Source: Elymus sibiricus (taxonomy: Eukaryota; Streptophyta; Magnoliopsida; Poales; Poaceae). Taken from it: a stretch of 64,000 bases of DNA. Position 1 is the first letter of the stretch, and each line of letters opens with the position of its first letter. A program made the translations under genes and the position numbers. The notes beneath the pieces were generated by a model that had not been told where the DNA came from, did not search any database, and saw only the letters and a list, made by a program, of their open reading frames with translations. Of the stretch, positions 55,759 through 64,000 are shown piece by piece. The stretch spans positions 403,230,130-403,294,129 of the forward strand of contig CM077668.1 of NCBI GenBank assembly GCA_039707655.1, read 5' to 3'.

Positions 55759-58665
55759 CTATTTGCTGTCGAGTGTTGTTGAAATGTTGGTCGGAATAGC
55801 ATTAGGATCCGTCGGGTGAATGTGCACTGGTTTCACGTCTCCTGCCGACTGAAAAGCAGACTCAGTGGCGGGCTTCTTGGAATGCAATAGATCGGCGGGA
55901 TCAGCATTCTTCTTGTATTCTTCCAATTCGACCACAGCCATTTGCTGGTCGGCAATCTTGGAGCCCTGCTGGAGGCACTCCTCAGCCCTCTGTCGATTCC
56001 CTGTGACTGTGATCACACCCTTGGGCCCGGGCATCTTCAACTTGAGATACATGTAACATGGGCGGGCCATGAAACATGCATAAGCCGGACGACCAAGGAT
56101 GGCGTGATATGCACTCTGAAAGTCTACAACTTCAAACGTCAACTTTTCCTTGCGAAAATTCTTGTCGGTGCCGAACACCACATCCAATGCAATCTGACCG
56201 AGTGACTTGGCCTTCTTTCCAGGGATGACCCCGTGGAATTGCATATTGCTCTCACTGAGCCTGGACATCGGAATGCCCATCCCCTTAAGGGTATCTGCAT
56301 ATAAAATGTTCAGGCCACTCCCTCCGTCCATGAGAACTTTGCGGAGTCGAGTGCCTCCTACTACCGGATCCACCACCAAAGCCTGCCGACCTGGGGTAGC
56401 AACATGAGCGGGGTGGTCCGACTGATCAAAGGTGATAGGAGTCTGGGACCACTTGAGGTACGTGGGGGTGGCAGGAACAGCCATGTTGACCTCCCTGTTT
56501 ATGACCTTCAATCGACTCTTGCTTTCTACATCAGCAAAAATCATCAAAGTGGCATTAACCTCAGGGAAGTCATCTTTCTCTTCATCTTCTTCTTTGTCGG
56601 GATCTTTTCCACTTGACTGTCCTTCCTTGAACTGCTGGATCAGTAATCTGCACTGTCGAGTGGTGTGCTTCGGCAATATCAAGTTGCCTTCATCATCCTT
56701 CCTCGTGTGAATGGCACACGGCATATCCAGGACATCCGTTGACTGATTCTTTGACTTCTTTTGAGTAAACTGCCCCTTGGGCTTCCCTTTCCCTTTTCCT
56801 TGCCCCGCCAGAGCGGCTGCTTCTGCCTGAGCAGAACCATCAGCTTTACACTTTTGCTTTCGACTGGAACTTCCGCCGCCGGCGTCATTGTTGACTGCTT
56901 TTCCCTTGCCACTGCGGAGGCGATCCTCCTCTTCGCCGTTGGCATACTTAGTGGCAATTTCCATCATCTTGCTAAGAGACACATCTCCTGTCCGACCAAA
57001 CTTCAAGTAGAGCTCTCTGTATCTAACGCCGGCCTTGAAGGCGCAAACAGCTTGGTGCTCGGAAACACCTTCCACTGTGTGATGAAGAGTGGTCCAACGC
57101 TGAATGTAATCCCTCAAAGTTTCATTCGGCTTCTGTACACAATGCTGCAACTCGGTCAAACCAGCAGGACGCTTGCAAGTGCCTTCGAAGGTTTTGATGA
57201 ACACTCGGGCAAGATCCTCCCAGCAATAGATGCTAGAAGGAGCCAACTGATTCAGCCATGCTCGGGCCGAACCATCCAACATCAGAGACAAGTGCTTCAT
57301 AGCAATGTTGTCATTGCCTCCACCGATCTGTACAGCCACTCGGTAATCATCTAGCCAAGTTTCTGGCTTCGACTCACCGGTGAATTTGCTAACCCCAGCT
57401 GCCAACCTGAAGTTGGGGGGAATCTCAGCAGATCGAATGGCTCTACTAAAACACTCTGGACCAGAAACAACTGCACCGCTTCCACTCGGAAAACCTCTGT
57501 CATAACCATCTCTGTTATACCTGCCCCTGTCGACTCGGTTCTGTATGAGGACTGACCTCGCGTCAAACCCAGGGGCCCGCTCATCACCGTACGGGCGCCT
57601 ATCATCATAGTGCCGGGGCACGTATGGACCACTCCGCGGAGGAGTGGGCACTCGACGGTGGTCATCACGGTGATATCGAGGAGCAAACTGATCTCGCCTC
57701 TGATCTCTGAACTGATCATCACGATAATCCCCGCCTCTGCGTCGCAGAGGTGACCCTGGACTGTGGGCCGATTGGACCGTGTCTGCCTTAGCTGATCTGC
57801 TGTGTATCCTGTTGCGCGACTGAGAGACAACAGAGTTCTGCTCTCGAGCCGCCCCAAGCAGAGCTCGGATCTGCTCAAGACCTCTCCCAGCCTCGGAATT
57901 GGACGGCTGGATAGAATCTGCAATCCTAGCCGCCGCCGCAACGTTCTGGATCGGAGTTCGGAATACCTGAAGGTTGTCGTCGACTGGAGGGAACAACTGG
58001 CGCTGTCGTCGACCAGAAACTTGCGGACGCTGTCGAGTGCGCTCGTCGAGTGCCCTCTGCATCTCTTCGAGGCGCGTGCGCTCCGCCAAAGTGGCCAGAC
58101 GCGCAGTCTCCAGAGCTTGGGCCTCTGCAGTCGCGCCGACGATGGGGGTTTGGAGGACCTCCTCATCCCTGCGCTGCTGCTCACTCGACGGGCCGCCACG
58201 CTCGCGGCCGCCACGGCCGTAGCCGGGCGGGCTCTGATGAGAATCCGCCATGAAAACTTCTGCTGCCGGATCGCAGCTTTCACACTCATAAGGGAGCTCA
58301 GATTGATCTGACGCCGAATCGAACACGCCGTGAAGTGACTCGGCGGGCTCGATAGCCGCAATCTGCGGAGTCGACGCCTGGCGTGCCGCCGCATGCCTCA
58401 CCCATCGCTGGAGCCGCGAGCGACCAGATCGCTTGCGGCGACGCACAGCGGGGAGGGTGAACGATGCCGGAGCCGATATGTACTGGGTCGACGGCTGCCG
58501 AAGAAGAACGCCGCATGAACTCGCGCTGAAGTGCGTCGCCCCGCGAACAGGGAGAGCCTCAACGTCGAGAGGGGCTTCTTGGAGCCATGCGGAGTCGTCG
58601 GCGACGAAGGTGAGCGCACCGAGACGGATCTCGCGGCCCAGGACCAAACTGCCACCGGAAGACAT
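55759..58665 (-). pseudogene. Tat gag-protease
   Basis: 968 codons open. The N-terminal ~370 residues are Arg/Ser/Gln-rich and low-complexity. The capsid-like gag domain has SKFTGESKPETWLDDYRVA, WLNQLAPSSIYCWEDLARVF and ETLRDYIQRWTTLHHTVEGV. A Lys/Gly-rich nucleic-acid-binding tail and the CAIHTRK...HTTRQCR block replace a classical CCHC knuckle. The protease has VLMDGGSGLNILYADTL (catalytic Asp-Gly-Gly-Ser) and AYHAILGRPAYACFMA. It ends with TAG at 55759-55761 (TLDSK stop EAALIQFLREN), in frame with RT. Tat elements often read gag and pol as one frame, so the stop is probably a mutation rather than a programmed signal. Confidence 0.9.
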
Positions 58666-58711
58666 GATGAAGATGAAAAACGCAACCTCGCCGGAAGTCG
58701 CTTAGACGCCT

Positions 58712-58729
58712 GCCCCACGGTGGGCGCCA
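58712..58729 (-). other. Tat primer-binding site (tRNA-Lys type)
   Basis: Minus strand TGGCGCCCACCGTGGGGC, two bases inside the 5' LTR. It is complementary to the 3' end of plant tRNA-Lys(CUU). Confidence 0.85.
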
Positions 58730-58731
58730 AC

Positions 58732-59317
58732 TGTCGTGGGAACGAGCCTGACAGTAGAGGTTAGGGGTACGTAAGGAGAGGGCAGAGTCGTAGCTACGGC
58801 GAGATCGTACACACGGATGTATGAGTTCAGGCCCCTCTCATGGAGGTAAGAGCCCTACGTCTCAGCGCTGCGGGAGCTATTCTGTCGTGTGGAGTGTGTG
58901 AGAGTTACAGGAGGTGCGAACCCTTGTGCCAGAGGGGAGGGATGGCTTATATAGAGTGCGCTACCCCTCATAAACGCCAGGCAACGAAGGGTTCGATCGT
59001 GGGGTGTAAAGGAGAGCGTTACTGATAACGCATGTAATAAATACTAATTATGGTGATGGCCCGACCGCCTGTCTGTTGCTCTTCTCAGAGTGACTTTAGA
59101 TCTTCAGTGGTCGAGTGACTTCCAGCTCTCGTCGAGCGAAACGTATCCTGTCGAGTGGATGTAGAATCTTCCGAGTGAGCTGGTTGTCGAGTGGATAGTA
59201 AGTTTTGCTTACTCCAGTCGGAATCTTCCTTGTAATCTTGTAATCTTGCATATGGTGTCTTTAGGTGGGGTATGTAGGCCATGCTTAGGACCCTACCCTT
59301 AATACATATCCACGTCA
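58732..59317 (-). repeat. Tat Gypsy 5' LTR (586 bp)
   Basis: Same length and ends as 47927-48512. TATA-like box at about 58946-58955 on minus. Carries the promoter of the element. Confidence 0.95.
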
Positions 59318-59960
59318 GGCCATGCATTGATCAAAGTTACTCAGCATGGCGAAGAGCTCGTCGAGGGTAACAGGCGTGACGCGGGTGTCAAGGGTGGAGA
59401 CGAGAGGCTGGTAGTCGACGTCCAGCCCATGCAGGATGTACGAGATCAACTCGTCGTCCTGGATAGGTTTGCTGGCGGCTGCGAGTTCGTCGGCGAGGCC
59501 ACGCAGGGAGGCGAAGAAGGAGGCCACCGACTGGTTGCCCTTCTGCGCGTTGATGAGCGCAGTGCGGATGTTGTTGACGCGGCTAAGGGATTGCGACGAG
59601 AACATGCCCGCCAGTGCCACCCGGAGCGCGTGCGCCGTGGTGATCGCGGTCACCGTGACGAGCACCTCCCTGGAGAGGTTGTTGAGCAGGTAGCCGAGCA
59701 CCTGCTGGTCCTCCCTGACCCAGAGAGGTTGGAGAGGGTTGGGCTCAGAAGACTCCTAGCCGTCCTTGTCCTTGGTGACGAGGAGTTTGGTCGGCTCCGG
59801 CGTGGTGCCGTCGACGTAGCCGAAGACACCGGCGCCCTGCAGCTGAGGTGTGATCTGCGTGCGCCACAACACGTAGTTCGTGCGGGTAAGCTTCTCGGTG
59901 ACCTGGCCATTGAGGCTAGGTTGGAAGGCGCCGAAGGATGAAGATATGGCTGTGCACTAG
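59318..59960 (-). pseudogene. Copia gag N-terminal part
   Basis: The minus-strand frame reads SSSFGAFQPSLNGQVTEKL, TNYVLWRTQITPQL, GVFGYVDGTTPEPTKL, then an in-frame TAG near 59758, then QVLGYLLNNLSREVL, MFSSQSLSRVNNIRTALINA and ISYILHGLDVDYQPLVS, ending NFDQCMA at the Gypsy insertion. This is the Copia-type gag (UBN2/DUF4219-like). No ATG is in frame at the expected start; a TAG stands shortly upstream. Gag would form the virus-like particle. Confidence 0.85.
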
Positions 59961-59994
59961 ATGCAATCGGCAAAGCTAGATGGGAAGTAGGAAA

Positions 59995-60007
59995 GCTCTG
60001 ATTACCA
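59995..60007 (-). other. Copia primer-binding site (tRNA-iMet, one extra base)
   Basis: Minus strand TGGTAATCAGAGC directly against the LTR; the canonical site is TGGTATCAGAGC. Confidence 0.8.
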
Positions 60008-60258
60008 TGTGCGATGGCGGAAACGTCTTACCCGATGTGGGCGACGCATGCGTGTTAACATAGCAGGGGCGCACCTCCCTGTACTGCGCATACAAAGTTG
60101 TTGGGGATTACATCTTGGAGAGAAAGAAAGAGATAAGTTGGTTCAACAAGATAGAGATAAACCCTAACTACCTAGCGTATCTCAACAAGGACTCCTAGAC
60201 CAGTACTCCAACACATCCTGGCGCATATCATGTGAGGTGCAGTCATGTATGTTTGACA
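60008..60258 (-). repeat. Copia 5' LTR (251 bp)
   Basis: Pairs with 43636-43886. Right flank AGATC completes the target duplication. Confidence 0.94.
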
Positions 60259-60395
60259 AGATCAACCATAGTTTAGAGGGTGTGTGCGGTGTTGCCTGCT
60301 ATTGGTTGTCTGCAACCAGTGCAAGCCTCTTGTAAAAATTGTTCTCTCTTCTATAAAAATATGGTATGCCTTTCGCATGCTCTCAAAAGAAACAT
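60259..60395 (+). pseudogene. LINE 3' untranslated tail
   Basis: Continues the LINE from 43635. Reads TTGTAAAAATTGTTCTCTC, then ATAAAAATATGGTATGCC, ending CTCTCAAAAGAAAC, the usual 3' end of Triticeae L1 LINEs with a short A-rich tail. Confidence 0.7.
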
Positions 60396-62813
60396 TAATG
60401 TTTTAGTATATTGTTGGTTGAAAATTCAATGGCCACAACATTCTTTCCACCAGCCACAAACATACTACTAGAAGCATCTCGTTTCGATAGTAATATTCTA
60501 CCAAAAGTAATTGGCAAAAAAGGTTTCTTTCCCCCAAAAGGGAAGACTAATGTGAGTCTTCATACCTGAATAAAGCCAACCGTCGGTACATTTATCTGTC
60601 AAACTATATACAAATCAATCCAGAGTTTGACCATGTGGCGATCCAGAAAATTTTCCAAACCCTGAAAAAACTGCAAAGCAGCTCAGCTTAATGACCAAAA
60701 TATAGGAATAATGGCAATATTAGAATGTAGAGATTACTGACGGTATGAATAAATAAATAGTCTAAATAATAGCAATACAATCGTAGCTGAACAACCCTAA
60801 AAAATTTATGGCTAAGACTGTTCATCTGAATTCTGAATGTCTGGTGCTCTGAAAAACAATGCAGAGATTTAGAGACCCCATTATTACTTGCCGTTTCTAA
60901 ACCAAGTTTTCCCTAAATCAAAACACCGTTGTGTATAAGTGAACTTGTAAAAGAGCCAAGCACCTGAGATGACACTAAGATTAACATATTTCTTTCACCT
61001 TTCCTCAATTAAAGCTTATACTCAAGCCATTGCATATGGACTGCTGCTACCTACGAAAAACTGTCTATATTAGCTTCTCTAATTTTTTGAAAACATACAT
61101 TGGGGCGAGTGAACTAAAGAACCACATGTCAGTAAAGTGGAACTGAAGCTGTATCTCCAAGCACAGAAAATAAAAATTAGGAAATTTTCAACTTACAGAC
61201 TGAGAATTAATGCTGGCATTATATGATATACAGTGTTTTCAACCATGCTTCCTACTAACAACTAGTAACAACTCCCAAGGTATATTCAGAGAAGTGAAAA
61301 CGTATTGAAAGGCGGTGGTTGCGCCACCAAATCTTTACTGCAGAGAGGACCTGAACGTCGAGCCCGATCCACCCAGCCATCTCCCGCCACATTTGCCCTC
61401 CTTGCTCCCCCCACATGTGTGCCAACACGGTACGACACTTGCCACGGGGGCCTGGAGAGGATCTGAACGTTGAACTTGTATGCTGCATTCGATGGTTTAA
61501 AATGTACCCAGGTACTCCAAAAGGATCATACTGTAGATTATTCACTGTTGAGTAGACTAAATTTGATTAGCTGAGCAATTCTCTGCTATGGTACATAATG
61601 CATCTGCAGCAAGGAATGATCAGTTGTCTTGCGACAGCACATAATACATACAGTAACAGGAGACAAGAGTGAGCTTTCAACTTGCTTCTGCTCCTACAAA
61701 AGCACACATAATTCCTGGTGCTATCCTTTGCTCGAGACAAGCCGATTTTTGATTCCAATATTTGGTAATCAAAATAGTCTAGTGGCAAATACAGATGAAA
61801 ATAAACATGTTATAAATATGGCAATTACACAGTGTCTCAAGAGGCACAACATGTGGGACATAAGCCTGGCTAGCTATGACCATGAATCAATTACATGAAG
61901 CATTACTTAGAATGGTTTGCACCTAAAGTGAAATGATGTAAGATAATTTTGAACAAGACATGGAAGCACAAAACAAACCTTCCAGTTCAATTTTTCAACA
62001 GATCAACTAATGTTGCAACAAGGACATTGTTTTAGAACAGTTTTTTTCTCAGGAAGAAAAACTACATCAACTGCTTAATCATGTCTGCTAGAATGAACTC
62101 TTGCGCAAGTGGTGAGCTTAATCTCTGTAGCTAACCATCTGCAGTGGATTCATAAAGAAAATTACATATGGTGCAATCATTTAATCAAGGAGTAGGGGTC
62201 CAAGCTCTTCTAAAACTCAGGTGCAACTTGCAAGTCAACATAGAGGATAATTTGGCACATCTCATCGCTAGGTAGAACAAAAAATAACAGGAAACACATG
62301 TAGATTGCCAAATGTTGATTACTAAGAAGGCCACCATATAATCTCTCATAAAAAGAACCTGGATAAAAAGGGAAAGTCAATTGTTGAGTTCAAAAAATTG
62401 AGACACCAAGGAGCCAGGAAGGTAGATTGCTAGTAATAAGTAGCAAGAAGACCCATAGAGTCCTAGAAAAAGAAGGAAAGTGGATTCTCCAGTTCAAGAA
62501 AATAGATACACGGGGCAGATTATCTAGCACATATTTCAAACACACACCAAAATGAGTTGGTAATTTTGGCATCAACGCGCACAATAACCCCTTAATTCCA
62601 AGTAGCTAGGTATCCACAAAAACATAGATTTAATGCAACTATGTAACAATCAGAGCTTCTAGATTATAATTGTATACATCAACCAAGAAGCTAGTAGGCT
62701 CATGGTGGGTCCAATTCATACATACTGCAGCTCATGAGGATACAAACATCCCGGACATTAAGAAGCACCAGCTCACTCAACAGCCTTCAGATGAAAGGCC
62801 AATCGTTCACAAC
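60396..62813 (-). other. Gene-flank DNA downstream of second F-box copy
   Basis: AT-rich with no convincing coding frame. The part from about 62150 to 62813 matches the reverse complement of the first F-box gene's 3' flank (30055 to about 31200). The rest (60396-62150) shows nothing I can name. Confidence 0.6.
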
Positions 62814-63277
62814 CTAACCCTCTAGTGATGGAAAGAAGGCATGCGGAACAAGACTTTGTTTTAGCTGTAATTGAGTAGGACGGATGCCTTTGCGATGGAA
62901 AGTGGTGACCAACTTGCTATCCACCTCAACCTGAAGTAGCCGCCCTGCAAATTTAACCAGCACGAGCAACTCACCATCCCCAGGCACGACCACAATGTCC
63001 CAAAAGTTGTCATGGTCGTGACTGTCCCACGGCACCCTGATCTCCAAAACCGGCAATTCAATCTTGCATTTTAAGATCCAGTCCTCGCTTTCATAATCCC
63101 GCAGCATCCAGATACGAATGATTGTCTTTGCCTTATTAGAGCTGGACATGTCGAGCATGCCATCCATCTCAAACAGGTCATCGCAGCGGCCAGGAAAAAC
63201 CGGTGCGCGCATTAGCCGAAACGACTCAGCTGTGGTCTCGAACACCATTATCATGGTGCTATTGCTACCATGCCGCA
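62814..63277 (-). pseudogene. F-box-associated domain gene, 3' half, cut by an LTR
   Basis: The minus-strand frame begins at the LTR junction (MRHGSNSTMIMVFETTAESF) and ends at TAG 62814-62816 (HAFFPSLEG). It parallels the first gene over its last ~150 codons: ETTAESFRLMRAP / DTTAESFRVMRAP, RDYESEDWILKCKIELPV / PDYESEVWTLKCKIDLPV, PGDGELLVLVKFAGRLLQV / PGNGELFVLGRFGE-stop-LLQV. The F-box half is missing because an LTR was inserted at 63277/63278; it may lie beyond the right edge. The upstream codons read from the LTR (from 63416) are not original. It shows what the intact C-terminus of this family looks like. Confidence 0.82.
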
Positions 63278-63762
63278 TGCTACTTGTAGACTGCGTTGGA
63301 TTTTTATCCCCGAAGAGGAGAGGATGATGCAGCACAGTAGAGTAAGTATTTCTCTCAGTTAAGAAACCAAGGTTATCAATCCAGTAGGAGAACCAAGAAC
63401 ACCACGTAAACATCACCTATACACAAAATGCAAACCCTCGCACCCAACGCAAACGAGAGGTTGTCAATCTCTCGGCGGTCACGTAACGAGATTAAATGAT
63501 ATATGATAGATTGATAAATAAATAAAAGATAAAAAAGTGCAGCAAGTATTTTTGGTATTTTTGTATAAGTAAACAAGATAGATCTTATGATAAAAGTAGA
63601 CCCGGGGGCCGTAGAGTTCACTAGAGGCATCTCTCAAGAAAATAGCATACGGTGGGTAAACAAATTACTGTTGGGAAATTGATAGAAAAGCAAATAATTA
63701 TGACGCTATCCAAGGCAATGATCATGATATAGGCATCACATCCAAATCAAGTAGACCGACTC
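63278..63762 (-). repeat. LTR fragment of the same type as 41445, inserted in F-box gene
   Basis: Begins TGCTACTTGTAGACTGCGTTGG and follows the 41445 LTR in order (CTCAGTTAAGAAACCAAGG, GGTGGGTAAACAAATTACTG, CAAGTAGACCGACTC). Interrupted at 63762/63763 by another LTR. Confidence 0.8.
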
Positions 63763-64000
63763 TGATAACCCGCAAGTATACGGGATCAATTGTAGCTTTT
63801 TCGATAAATAAGAGTGTGGAACCCAACGAGAAGCTAAATGTAAGATTAATAAACCCTTCAAGTTCTATCGACCACCGATACAACTCTACGCGCACTTGAC
63901 GTTCGCTTTACCTAGAACAAGTATGAAACTATTTTGTAGGTGTAGGATAAGTTTGCAAGAAATAAAACTAGAAGTACTTTGCAAGAATAAAACTATGAGT
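63763..64000 (-). repeat. LTR of an Athila-related element, start only
   Basis: TGATAACCCGCAAGTATACGGG then TTCGATAAATAAGAGTGTGGAACCCAACGAGAAG, diverged from the 3' end of the Athila LTR at 17210 (TTCGATAAGTAAGAGTGTCG). It runs off the right edge. Confidence 0.75.

Larger units (their letters stand above)
47927..59317 (-). mobile_element. Tat-clade Ty3/Gypsy retrotransposon with antisense spliced ORF
   Basis: Complete 11391-bp element with 586-bp LTRs (about 13 differences, near 98 percent) and target duplication GGCCA (47922-47926, 59318-59322) inside the Copia gag. gag-protease, RT, two RNase H domains and integrase lie on the minus strand. Between integrase and the 3' LTR lie a 71-bp repeat array and a multi-exon ORF on the plus strand. 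Dual RNase H, a tRNA-Lys primer site and the extra ORF all point to the Tat lineage (RIRE2/Retand/Grande relatives). Four in-frame stops and a frameshift make it defective. Confidence 0.95.
43636..60258 (-). mobile_element. Ale/Retrofit (Hopscotch-like) Copia element, hosting a Gypsy insertion
   Basis: 251-bp LTRs at both ends (about 12 differences, near 95 percent) and a perfect target duplication AGATC (43631-43635, 60259-60263). The minus-strand order is LTR, primer site, gag start, [Tat Gypsy 47927-59317], gag end, protease, integrase, RT, RNase H, polypurine tract, LTR. Excising the Gypsy and one GGCCA copy rejoins gag in frame (NFDQCMA then QFHSSAGG). The RT resembles Hopscotch ([17 protein letters not shown]). 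Several frameshifts, a gag stop and a changed protease residue make it inactive. Confidence 0.94.

Noticed and set aside
57351..58394. 347-codon minus-strand frame overlapping Tat gag
   Set aside because: Out-of-frame shadow of the gag-protease frame in Arg-rich sequence.

Overview
This window is intergenic DNA from a large grass genome, most likely the wheat, Aegilops, rye or barley group (Triticeae). The indications are nested LTR retrotransposons of Triticeae type (Athila-clade, Angela/BARE-type Copia, Tat-clade Gypsy), a Stowaway MITE starting CTCCGTCCC, Mutator-like and hAT-like elements, and only one gene-like locus. No bacterial, organellar, rRNA, true tRNA or CRISPR features were seen.

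Layout. 1-18725 is an Athila-clade Gypsy element on the minus strand. Its left LTR runs off the window, and a complete Angela/BARE-like Copia element (2451-11990, target duplication ATGAC) sits in its 3' ORF. The Athila element is itself inserted in the left LTR of a LARD-like element without protein genes (18726-27572; right LTR 3973 bp, internal domain 3689 bp). Next to it are a LINE scrap and a degenerate repeat. The only plausible host gene follows, an F-box/F-box-associated gene on the plus strand (28936-29901), whose frame continues past an in-frame TAG to 30054.

30.0-41.4 kb is gene-flank DNA with a 745-bp tandem duplication, a Stowaway MITE and two Mutator-like elements with 9-bp target duplications. 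The larger (33081-36685) is split by a 1.94-kb insertion that carries a hAT MITE. A HindIII-site minisatellite, a second hAT MITE and a non-LTR retroposon also lie here. 41.4-60.4 kb holds a truncated LTR and then a LINE 3' end, split by a Copia element (43636-60258, target duplication AGATC), itself split by a Tat-clade Gypsy element (47927-59317, target duplication GGCCA). The Tat element carries gag-protease, RT, two RNase H domains and integrase on the minus strand. On the opposite strand it carries a spliced accessory ORF, followed by ten 71-bp satellite-like repeats.

60.4-64.0 kb returns to gene-flank DNA. It contains the 3' half of a second F-box gene on the minus strand, cut by an LTR at 63278 that a further LTR interrupts at 63763. 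The two F-box copies and their 3' flanks match in opposite orientation, so the window is an old inverted gene duplication filled in by transposons. All polyproteins carry at least one disabling change. The element boundaries are the best-supported statements here, because most are confirmed by matching target-site duplications, primer-binding sites or restored reading frames.
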